Assembly (NCBI GenBank): GCA_002354005.1
Contig: DEKS01000162.1
Location: forward strand, 10,225 to 21,646
From: Bacteroidales bacterium UBA2716
Lineage (GTDB): Bacteria > Bacteroidota > Bacteroidia > Bacteroidales > UBA932
DNA: 11,422 nt
Direction: 5' to 3'
Shown: positions 5,712 through 11,422 of the stretch, piece by piece
How the letters are laid out: every line of letters begins with the position of its first letter
Numbering within the stretch: the first letter of the stretch is position 1
The notes under the pieces: generated by a model
The model's database searches: none
Told to the model about the DNA's origin: nothing
What the model saw: only the letters and a program-made list of their open reading frames with translations
Made by a program: the position numbers and the translations under genes

Positions 5712-7367
5712 TTATTCCTTAGGAATGGCGAAGACCAGCCGGAAGCGGGGCCCACCGTTGTCGCTCAGGGTGAGCGGCCCGTTGAGGATGGCCTTGTAGA
5801 AGCGGTCTTTGTCCAGTTCCGTGGTGGTGGTATAGGTGGTCTGGTTCTGGGCAGCCATCATCTGGGCCATCATCATGTAGCTGTAATAGTTGCTGTAGTT
5901 GTTGCCGTATCCGCCACGGCCATAGCCGCCGCCATACAGGCTGTTGTAGTAACTGGCATACATGAGGTTTTGGTAGTATGCGCTTTGCTCTGCGGTTTGT
6001 CCGGAGGCGTTCTCTACCTGCTCCGTGTGGAGGGTGAGCAGCCAAATGTCTGCCTTGCCGTTCTCGATATCCTCCTGCTTGAGATCTGAGTCGCCTTTTC
6101 CCGGGTGCAGGATTTCCTGCATGTGGTAGGTGATGTCCGGGGAGTACATGAGGTTGGAACGGTCAATATTGCCTTGGTCTTCCGAGCTTACGCTGGCATC
6201 TGTGAGGCCGGCGAAGGTGGGGACCAGTTCATCTTCCCGGGTAATCATGGTGCGAACGGTGGGGCTGAGCATGCTGGGGTACACCTCCATGTCGCGGTAG
6301 TTTTCCGGCATGTCGAACGGCAGGATAATGCTGGCGCTGATGATGGAGGCCTTGTCCGGGTCTCCGCCCTTGTCCTGGATGGCCTGGCGGGTTTTGCGTT
6401 GGAGCTCCAGGGCCGATATCACCGGCTTGAGCCCGCCGCCGCCTTCTACCAGAAGGGTGCTTCCGGCCGGCCGGGCCGCGGTCTCGTGCGTGCACGTATT
6501 AAAGGAATATTGAGAGAATTTGGTATTTTTTTCAATGTAGGCGGCTTCGTCCACAAATTCCGTCTCTCCGGGGACAAAGAAGAAGGAAGAGTCTTTCCGT
6601 TCTCCGTCCCAGGTGCTGTTTACCGTGAGGATGGCAATGTTTTCGTTGCGCTGGTAATAGCCGCTCACCACCGACAGGCAGGAGAAATCAAAGAGGTTGA
6701 TGCGTCCGCCCATGCCCACGGGATCGTCGGTTTCCATGTAGATGCCGGGCAGCTTTTCAACGTAATCGTCGTACTTGCTGATATTCTTCTCGCGGTCTAT
6801 CAGGGTATCGCCCAAACTTTTAATGGCGTCTACATACTTCTGGGCGAATTCCCGGGTGAAATTGATGTCCAGGGCGCCGGTTCCGTTGTAGGTGGGGATG
6901 CCGGCCGTGACGGTGTGCACACTGTGCGGGATCTCCGTACCGGTGGGCCGACTGGAGCTGGGGAGCTTTTCCAGCAGCTCATACACGTAGATGTTCTGCA
7001 GGATGCGCTCCTGGGAATCGTTCTCTACCGAGATGGTGTCAGAGGTAAAAAAGAGGTTGAAACTGACGGCGACGGGATTCTCTCCCAGGTCCATCTGGTC
7101 CGGCGCGGGGACGAGCGTGAACGCGGCGTCACGCGTAGTGAGGCCAAACGTTTCGTCCCTGAGGGCGCCAATGGTCAGGTGGGTGTCCGAGTAGGCCGAC
7201 AGGTCGCTGGAGGGTTTCATGGCAATTTCCGAGATGGGGAAATCTACCGTATAGGTGTTGAGCAAAAGGCTTTTATCCACCAGGGATTCCCCGAGGCTGT
7301 TGTCCACTTTTACGCAGCCGGGGAGAACGAGGGCTGCGGCCAGACACAGTGCTAGGATTTTCTTCAT
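5712..7367 (-). CDS. DUF4270-family lipoprotein
   Basis: A 551-residue predicted lipoprotein. The signal peptide MKKILALCLAAALVLPGC ends in lipobox LPGC with lipidated Cys18. The body matches the DUF4270 pattern as I know it from Bacteroidota: a short conserved start (DNSLGESLVDKSLLL), a beta-rich middle with repeated statements of strand-like segments, and a C-terminal end LNGPLTLSDNGGPRFRLVFA. No catalytic motif is visible and the function is unknown. An outer-membrane or periplasmic location is inferred from the lipobox. Residues 475-516 are a low-complexity segment rich in Gly and Tyr, then Met/Ala/Gln, then Thr (for example YGGGYGRGGYGNNY). Its ATG overlaps the TGA of the upstream glycogen-synthase-like gene (ATGA), so the two are translationally coupled. 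It ends on the bidirectional terminator. Confidence 0.88.
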   Translation of the reverse strand: MKKILALCLAAALVLPGCVKVDNSLGESLVDKSLLLNTYTVDFPISEIAMKPSSDLSAYSDTHLTIGALRDETFGLTTRDAAFTLVPAPDQMDLGENPVAVSFNLFFTSDTISVENDSQERILQNIYVYELLEKLPSSSRPTGTEIPHSVHTVTAGIPTYNGTGALDINFTREFAQKYVDAIKSLGDTLIDREKNISKYDDYVEKLPGIYMETDDPVGMGGRINLFDFSCLSVVSGYYQRNENIAILTVNSTWDGERKDSSFFFVPGETEFVDEAAYIEKNTKFSQYSFNTCTHETAARPAGSTLLVEGGGGLKPVISALELQRKTRQAIQDKGGDPDKASIISASIILPFDMPENYRDMEVYPSMLSPTVRTMITREDELVPTFAGLTDASVSSEDQGNIDRSNLMYSPDITYHMQEILHPGKGDSDLKQEDIENGKADIWLLTLHTEQVENASGQTAEQSAYYQNLMYASYYNSLYGGGYGRGGYGNNYSNYYSYMMMAQMMAAQNQTTYTTTTELDKDRFYKAILNGPLTLSDNGGPRFRLVFAIPKE

Positions 7368-8188
7368 TTCAAAAGGTTGTCGTAAAAGGCGTTGTAGGCG
7401 TCCATGTAGGAGCCGTCCGCAAAGCTATCCTGATTGTAGTCCAGGAGCGGCAGGCCGCTCTGTTTGCTGTATTCCACCAGGCTTTTGTCTACATCCGGGC
7501 TGCCCAGAATGATGCCGTCGGAATACTGCACGGCAAGTTTAGCAAGATCTATGCCTGTGGAAGGTTCCGGCAAGGAGATGTCCGCCGCCTTGGCGCCGCC
7601 AAACTGCAGGGTTTGGGCAAACCCGGGGGAGAGGGTTTGCGCCGGCGTGTCCTCGAAGAGCGAAAGCACCACCTTGGCGTTGGTGAAGATGGGGTCGTCT
7701 TTGTAGGCCTTCTTCAGGTACAGCGGCAGCACGTGGGAAATCCAGCCGGAGCAGTGGACGATGTCCGGTGCCCAGCGGAGTTTTTTGACCGTTTCCAGCA
7801 CGCCACGGGCAAAGAATATGGCACGCTCGCCGTTATCGGCAAAGAACCGGCCTTTTTCGTCGTGGTAAATTTGCTTGCGACGGAAATAATCCTCATTGTC
7901 GATAAAGTATACCTGGATGCGGGCGCTGGAGATGGAGGCCACCTTGATAACGAGGGGACGGTCTACATCGCCGATGATAATGTTCATGCCCGACAGGCGA
8001 ATGACTTCGTGCAGTTGATTTTTCCGCTCGTTGATGCAGCCGTAGCGGGGCATGAAGGCACGGATTTCCTTGCGTCGCTCCTGAATTCCCTGGGGGAGTT
8101 CACGGCACACGTTGGCAATCCGGGTTTCCGGAAGGTAAGGAAACATTTCTGCGTTTACAAACAGAATCTTCTTTGCGGAATCTTCCAT
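7364..8188 (-). CDS. Short glycogen/starch synthase-like protein (GT5 N-terminal domain only, degenerate)
   Basis: A 274-residue protein resembling only the N-terminal half of the GT5 glycogen synthase (GlgA, about 480 residues). The start KKILFVNAEMFPYLPE lines up with the GlgA N-terminus, and RAFMPRYG, VYFIDNEDYFRR and PDIVHCSGW (about 141-149) with later GlgA blocks. The donor-binding K-x-G-G-L motif is replaced by P-E-T-R-I at 20-24, and the usual HxHDW block reads HCSGW at 145-149. The C-terminal nucleotide-sugar-binding Rossmann domain of GT-B enzymes is absent. Glucan synthesis is therefore unlikely, and a binding, scaffold or regulatory role is more plausible but unproven. No signal peptide is seen, so it is cytoplasmic. 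It is the first gene of a two-gene unit with the DUF4270 lipoprotein, a pairing I recall as common in Bacteroidales. Confidence 0.85.
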   Translation of the reverse strand: MEDSAKKILFVNAEMFPYLPETRIANVCRELPQGIQERRKEIRAFMPRYGCINERKNQLHEVIRLSGMNIIIGDVDRPLVIKVASISSARIQVYFIDNEDYFRRKQIYHDEKGRFFADNGERAIFFARGVLETVKKLRWAPDIVHCSGWISHVLPLYLKKAYKDDPIFTNAKVVLSLFEDTPAQTLSPGFAQTLQFGGAKAADISLPEPSTGIDLAKLAVQYSDGIILGSPDVDKSLVEYSKQSGLPLLDYNQDSFADGSYMDAYNAFYDNLLK

Positions 8189-8207
8189 GTTAATCTATTT
8201 TAGCAAA

Positions 8208-8215
8208 CAAAGTTA
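8208..8215 (-). promoter_or_regulatory. Promoter -7 element for the glycogen-synthase-like/DUF4270 unit
   Basis: On the - strand, TAACTTTG (8215 down to 8208) matches the Bacteroidota -7 consensus exactly and lies 19 bases before the start codon. No TTTG is found at the expected -33 distance, so the upstream half is weak. It is divergent from the ftsX promoter and the two share the AT-rich stretch 8216-8247. Confidence 0.7.
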
Positions 8216-8224
8216 CGAATTTTT

Positions 8225-8255
8225 TTTGAGTTTTTCGGCGGTTTGGCTAACTTTG
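8225..8255 (+). promoter_or_regulatory. Promoter for the ftsX-uppP-lpxH unit
   Basis: A -33 TTTG at 8225-8228 and a -7 TAACTTTG at 8248-8255 are separated by exactly 19 bases, a full match to the Bacteroidota consensus. The leader to the ftsX ATG at 8275 is short (about 12-15 bases if initiation is at the usual distance). Confidence 0.82.
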
Positions 8256-8274
8256 GGGCGAAATTAGGTGTGCT

Positions 8275-9159
8275 ATGTCATCTCCCAAACGCAATATGGC
8301 CATTCGTGGGCGCATCGTCAGTGCCTGGATTTCTACCGTCATCAGCCTCTCGCTGGTGCTGCTCCTGGTGGGCGTAGGAACCCTTATGCTGGTGAATGCG
8401 CGTGCCGTGAGCGACTATTTCAAGGAAAACATGCAGGTGTCCGTGCTGCTCAAGGAACAGGTCAACGAAGAGGAAGCCTTAAAGTACCAGGACCGCGTGG
8501 CGGCCCTGCCCGGCGTCCGCTCCACGCACTTCGTTTCGCGTGAGCAGGGCGTGGAAGAGATGGCCCGCATGCTGGGACAGGACTTCCTGGATGTGTTTGA
8601 GACCGCTCCCGTTCCCATTTCCATCGACGTAAACCTGGAGGCGGCCTATGTGTCGTCGGACAGCCTGGCGGTCATCAAGTCCATCCTGGCGGAGTCTCCG
8701 CTGGTGGAGGAGGTGGTGTACCAGACCTCGCTGGTGGATGCCCTCAATGCGAACCTGCAAAAGATTTCGCTGGGGCTGGCCATCCTGGTGGCGCTGCTGC
8801 TGTTCATCTCCTTCGTCCTTATTGCCAATACCATCCGGCTGGAGGTTTTCTCGCGCCGGTTTACCATCCATACCATGCATCTGGTGGGCGCCACCAAAGG
8901 GTACATCCGGGCTCCGTTTGTGGGCCGTGCGGCCCTGCAGGGCCTGTTTGCCGCCCTGTTTGCCATCCTCCTGCTGGTGGGCGGGCTGTTTGTCCTCAGG
9001 GACGAATTCGCCCAGTTGTTCCAGATTTTCCAACTCGACTCCTTGCTCCTTACCATGGGAGTAATGGCCGTGAGCGGTGTGGGCATCTGTGTCATAAGTA
9101 CTTATATAGTAGTGGGGCGCATGGTGGGCTACAACCGCGATAAACTTTATGCATATTGA
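8275..9159 (+). CDS. ftsX: Cell division protein FtsX (permease-like)
   Basis: A 294-residue FtsX, the membrane partner of the ATPase FtsE that transmits a signal across the membrane to peptidoglycan hydrolases at the division site. The topology is typical: a first membrane segment at about 16-41, a periplasmic domain at about 45-160 (ending VVYQTSLVDALNANLQ), then three further segments at about 164-188, 213-236 and 258-281. The cytoplasmic loop EVFSRRFTIHTMHLVGATKGYIRAPF is the conserved FtsX signature before the third segment, quoted here as RFTIHTMHLVGATKGYIRAP. ftsE is not adjacent. The start at 8275 is preferred because it follows the promoter and gives the basic N-terminus SSPKRNMAIRGR before the first membrane segment. 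It leads an envelope-gene unit. Confidence 0.93.
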   Translation: MSSPKRNMAIRGRIVSAWISTVISLSLVLLLVGVGTLMLVNARAVSDYFKENMQVSVLLKEQVNEEEALKYQDRVAALPGVRSTHFVSREQGVEEMARMLGQDFLDVFETAPVPISIDVNLEAAYVSSDSLAVIKSILAESPLVEEVVYQTSLVDALNANLQKISLGLAILVALLLFISFVLIANTIRLEVFSRRFTIHTMHLVGATKGYIRAPFVGRAALQGLFAALFAILLLVGGLFVLRDEFAQLFQIFQLDSLLLTMGVMAVSGVGICVISTYIVVGRMVGYNRDKLYAY

Positions 9160-9163
9160 TTTT

Positions 9164-9397
9164 ATGGCTGCAGATCCTTCCCAATTTGCCGTAACGGCCA
9201 AGGGACTTAAACTGATGATTGCGGGGCTGTTGGTGCTGGCGGCGGGGTTCCTGCTGCTCAGCGGCGGCGGTTCGTCGGACCCGCAGGTGTTCAACTATGC
9301 CATGTTCGACTTCCGCAGGCTGGTGGCGGCTCCCATCGTCATTATTGCCGGCATCGTGGTGGAAGTAGTGGCTATTATGGGTAAATTCAAAGACTAA
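9164..9397 (+). CDS. DUF3098 small membrane protein
   Basis: A 77-residue protein with two hydrophobic helices (about 16-35 and 53-71) joined by a loop containing SGGGSSDPQVFN and FDFRRLVAAP, the pattern of DUF3098, a family found beside ftsX in Bacteroidota. The function is unknown. I chose the ATG at 9164, four bases after the ftsX stop, because it puts the short MAADPSQFAV-type N-terminus at the place where related proteins begin. An in-frame ATG at 9149 would add five residues and overlap ftsX by 11 bases, and is also possible. It ends 3 bases before uppP. Confidence 0.85.
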   Translation: MAADPSQFAVTAKGLKLMIAGLLVLAAGFLLLSGGGSSDPQVFNYAMFDFRRLVAAPIVIIAGIVVEVVAIMGKFKD

Positions 9398-9400
9398 CTT

Positions 9401-10219
9401 ATGGATTGGTGGCAGGCTATTCTTTTGGGCATTGTCCAGGGACTTACCGAGTTTCTTCCCGTGTCCAGTTCCGGACATCTGATGATATTCAAAGAGCTGC
9501 TGGGGGCCGATGCAGAGGGCTTCCTGGACTTTACCGTAACGGTGCATTTTGCCACCGTACTGGCCACTATCGTGGTGTTCTGGAGTACCATCTGGCAGCT
9601 TTTGAAGGGTTTTTTCAAGTTCAAATACAACGACGAGACCGACTATGTGTGCAAAATCCTGATTTCCCTGATTCCGGTGGCCCTGGTGGGCTTCCTATTC
9701 AAGGATCAGGTGGATGCCCTGTTCAGCGGTTCCCTCAAGCAAGTGGCTGTGGGCCTGTGCATTACGGCCTGTTTGCTGTGGGTGTCGGACAATGCCGGCC
9801 GTCGGTTCAAGGTACCGGTTGCCAAGGATACCCGGAACGGCATTTCCTACTGGCAGGCCTTTGTGGTGGGGCTGGCGCAGGCGTTTGCCGTGGTGCCGGG
9901 CGTTTCCCGCAGCGGCAGCACCATCTCCACGGGACTTCTGACCGGCGTAAAGCGTGAGTCCATGGCTCAGTTCTCTTTCCTGATGGTGCTCATTCCCATC
10001 ATCGGCGAGCAAAGCCTTGACTTGCTCAAGGTGGCCGTGGGAAGCGAGTCGTTCGGCGGGGGAGTAGGGCCGATGGCGCTGTGCCTGGGCTTTGTGGCCG
10101 CCTTCGTGAGCGGCCTGTTCGCCTGCAAGTGGATGGTCGCTATCGTCAAGAAAGCCAAACTGATGTGGTTCGCGCTGTACTGCCTGGTGGTGGCTTGCCT
10201 GATTTTCTTCCTGGCATAG
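9401..10219 (+). CDS. uppP: Undecaprenyl-diphosphatase (BacA/UppP)
   Basis: A 272-residue polytopic inner-membrane enzyme that dephosphorylates undecaprenyl diphosphate to regenerate the lipid carrier for peptidoglycan and O-antigen synthesis. It also confers bacitracin tolerance. Both signature regions are present: Q13-GLTE17-FLPVSSSGH26 near the N-terminus (the (E/Q)xxxE motif plus the catalytic His) and P166-GVSRSGST, with Arg170 in the second half. The length and hydrophobic profile (about eight membrane segments or re-entrant loops) match the family. The ATG follows DUF3098 by 3 bases. The TAG stop is immediately followed by the ATG of lpxH (TAGATG), which indicates coupled translation. 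Confidence 0.97.
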   Translation: MDWWQAILLGIVQGLTEFLPVSSSGHLMIFKELLGADAEGFLDFTVTVHFATVLATIVVFWSTIWQLLKGFFKFKYNDETDYVCKILISLIPVALVGFLFKDQVDALFSGSLKQVAVGLCITACLLWVSDNAGRRFKVPVAKDTRNGISYWQAFVVGLAQAFAVVPGVSRSGSTISTGLLTGVKRESMAQFSFLMVLIPIIGEQSLDLLKVAVGSESFGGGVGPMALCLGFVAAFVSGLFACKWMVAIVKKAKLMWFALYCLVVACLIFFLA

Positions 10220-10957
10220 ATGCCTAAAGCACTGACATACTTTGTCTCCGACGTCCATCTGGGCCTCCAGGTGGGAGACCCTTCCGCGCGGGAGCAGGCC
10301 TTCGTGGCCTTTCTGAGGGGGATCGACCCTTCCCAAACGGAGACGCTGTATCTTTTGGGCGATATCTGGGACTTCTGGTACGAGTACCGCGACGTAGTGC
10401 CTAAGGGCTATGTGAAAGTGCTGTCGGCCCTGGTTTCCCTTATGGATGCCGGCGTAAAGGTGTGCTTCTTCCAGGGCAACCACGACATCTGGACCTATCA
10501 CTATTTTGAAGAGCTGGGCATGCGGCGCCTGGAGCAGCCGTATGTGGTGAAGATTGGGGCCGAGTCCTTTTGCCTGGGCCACGGCGACGGTCTGGGACCG
10601 GGCCGCACGGGTTACAAATGCATGCGCTGGGTCTTCCACAACCGCTTTTTCCAGCGGTGTTTCTCCTCGCTGCATCCTTGGCTGGCCTTCCGCATGGGCA
10701 ATGGCTGGAGCCGCCGCTCGCGGCTGGGAAAGAATATCTCCTATACGTTCAAGGGGGCCTCGGAGCCGCTGTACCGTTTTTGCGAGGCCTTCCCGGAGCC
10801 GGTGCAGTACTTCATCTTCGGGCACTATCATGCGCGGGTGGACCTGCCTGTGGGTTCGTCGGCCCGCCTGGTGCTGCTCGGGGACTGGATTACCGCCCCC
10901 AACTGGCTGGTCTATGATGCCGATTCTGGCGAATTAACTGCTTGCCATGGCCGATAA
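10220..10957 (+). CDS. lpxH: UDP-2,3-diacylglucosamine diphosphatase (LpxH-type metallophosphoesterase)
   Basis: A 245-residue calcineurin-like phosphoesterase. The metal-binding motifs appear in order: D11-x-H13 (SDVHLG), G47-D48 (LLGDIWDFW), G86-NHD89, H121 in GHGDG, and G201-HYH204. The LpxH-specific features WDFW after GD and the GHGDGLGPGR stretch support UDP-2,3-diacylglucosamine pyrophosphate hydrolysis to lipid X in lipid A synthesis at the inner face of the inner membrane. The length matches E. coli LpxH (240). It begins without a gap after uppP and overlaps the next gene by 11 bases. A broader phosphoesterase role cannot be excluded by reading alone. Confidence 0.9.
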   Translation: MPKALTYFVSDVHLGLQVGDPSAREQAFVAFLRGIDPSQTETLYLLGDIWDFWYEYRDVVPKGYVKVLSALVSLMDAGVKVCFFQGNHDIWTYHYFEELGMRRLEQPYVVKIGAESFCLGHGDGLGPGRTGYKCMRWVFHNRFFQRCFSSLHPWLAFRMGNGWSRRSRLGKNISYTFKGASEPLYRFCEAFPEPVQYFIFGHYHARVDLPVGSSARLVLLGDWITAPNWLVYDADSGELTACHGR

Positions 10958-11422
10958 TTATTTGGAAAAGCGCCAGGAAGAGGTGGCGCATGCGCAGAAG
11001 AAGGTGGTGAAGCGGAACCACCTGTCGCTGGATACGCTCCTTCGCCGGAACCGGAGCTACCGGGGCTTCTCGGGCACAGTGTCGGAAGCACAGTTGCGGG
11101 AATTGGTGGGGGTGGTGCCGCTGGTGGCGTCCGGAATGAATCGGCAGGCCTTGCGTTTTCGTTTGGTTGGGGCCTCGGAGGTTTCCTTGGTGCACCCGCT
11201 GGTAACGCTGGGGGCGGCCCTGCCTCAGGAGCACCTGCCGCATCCGGGCATGGAGCCGGCGGCCTATATTGTGGTGTGCAGTACCGTGCCGGAGGACAAG
11301 GTGGTGGATATCGATCTGGGCATTGCGGCGCAAAGTATGCTGCTCAAAGCCACGGAGATGGGCCTCGGCGGCATTTTTATTCTGAATTTTCGCCGGGAGG
11401 CGTTGAAGGAGGCGCTGGGGCT
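10947..11422 (+). CDS. Nitroreductase-family protein, N-terminal part (cut by window end)
   Basis: The frame from the ATG at 10947 stays open to the window edge, giving 158 residues, and no stop is seen. It starts MADNYLEKRQEEVAHAQKK and contains RRNRSYRGF near residue 40, VPLVASGMNRQALRFRLV, LGAALPQEHLPHPGMEP, AYIVVCST, and DIDLGIAAQSMLLKATEMGL followed by GGIFIL. The NRSYRGF, S-x-MNRQ and LG-A-QSMLL-A-E-GLG blocks are those of FMN-dependent nitroreductases, which reduce nitro or quinone compounds with NAD(P)H. The true substrate is unknown. Its first 11 bases overlap the end of lpxH in another frame, which suggests coupling in the same transcript. The remaining C-terminal part lies outside the window. 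Confidence 0.85.
   Translation, partial: MADNYLEKRQEEVAHAQKKVVKRNHLSLDTLLRRNRSYRGFSGTVSEAQLRELVGVVPLVASGMNRQALRFRLVGASEVSLVHPLVTLGAALPQEHLPHPGMEPAAYIVVCSTVPEDKVVDIDLGIAAQSMLLKATEMGLGGIFILNFRREALKEALG

Noticed and set aside
6105..7355. 416-codon + strand frame opposite the DUF4270 gene
   Set aside because: The - strand product has a signal peptide, lipobox and family features. The + product is shadow-like Gly/Val/His/Asp-rich sequence with no motif.
7349..8203. 284-codon + strand frame opposite the glycogen-synthase-like gene
   Set aside because: The - strand frame has GT5 similarity, a -7 promoter element and an ATGA link to the next gene. The + frame has none of these.
9695..10831. 378-codon - strand frame opposite uppP and lpxH
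   Set aside because: Both + strand genes show complete catalytic motifs. The antisense frame crosses both genes and is compositionally a shadow.
1..11422. CRISPR array, insertion sequence, phage, toxin-antitoxin, tRNA or rRNA genes
   Set aside because: No spaced repeats, transposase or integrase motifs, cloverleaf-like sequence or rRNA signatures were found while reading either strand.

Overview
The window is a gene-dense stretch of a chromosome from the phylum Bacteroidota, most likely order Bacteroidales. The evidence is four promoters with the phylum-specific -7 element TAnnTTTG, A-rich leaders mostly lacking Shine-Dalgarno sites, Bacteroidota families (DUF4270, DUF3098), and ribosomal proteins, ACP and UvrC of Bacteroidales type. 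By eye GC is well above 50%, which fits Rikenellaceae/Alistipes-like or uncultured gut Bacteroidales better than Bacteroides itself. The family is not fixed by what can be read here.

Layout. (1) Bases 1-1862, + strand: the 3' end of rplB, then rpsS, rplV and rpsC from the S10 ribosomal operon, closed by a strong intrinsic terminator at 1883-1916. The genes that normally follow rpsC (rplP, rpmC, rpsQ and others) are absent. (2) Bases 1934-5313, +: a promoter and a three-gene run of a TlpA-like thioredoxin lipoprotein, uvrC (GTG start directly after the preceding stop) and a PnuC-family vitamin transporter. A short dispersed-type repeat sits between uvrC and pnuC and supplies the pnuC start codon. 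(3) Bases 5323-5711, +: acpP with its own promoter and a bidirectional terminator shared with the convergent unit. (4) Bases 8215-5712, - strand: a two-gene unit of a short degenerate glycogen/starch-synthase-like protein and a DUF4270 lipoprotein, joined by an ATGA overlap. (5) Bases 8225-11422, +: divergent from unit 4, a tightly packed envelope unit of ftsX, a DUF3098 membrane protein, uppP, lpxH and the start of a nitroreductase-family gene cut by the window edge.

The genes are mainly housekeeping: translation, nucleotide excision repair, fatty-acid carrier, cell division and envelope synthesis (undecaprenyl-phosphate recycling and lipid A). No mobile element, CRISPR array, phage gene, toxin-antitoxin pair or defence system is visible, and no strong candidate for a wholly new system. 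The items most worth a second look are the early end of the S10 operon with an S3 tail made only of Arg, Gly and Glu; the catalytically degenerate GT5-domain protein coupled to a DUF4270 lipoprotein with a Tyr/Gly/Met-rich segment; the repeat that donates the pnuC start; and an 11-bp direct repeat bracketing the acpP promoter. No intergenic gap exceeds 300 bases.
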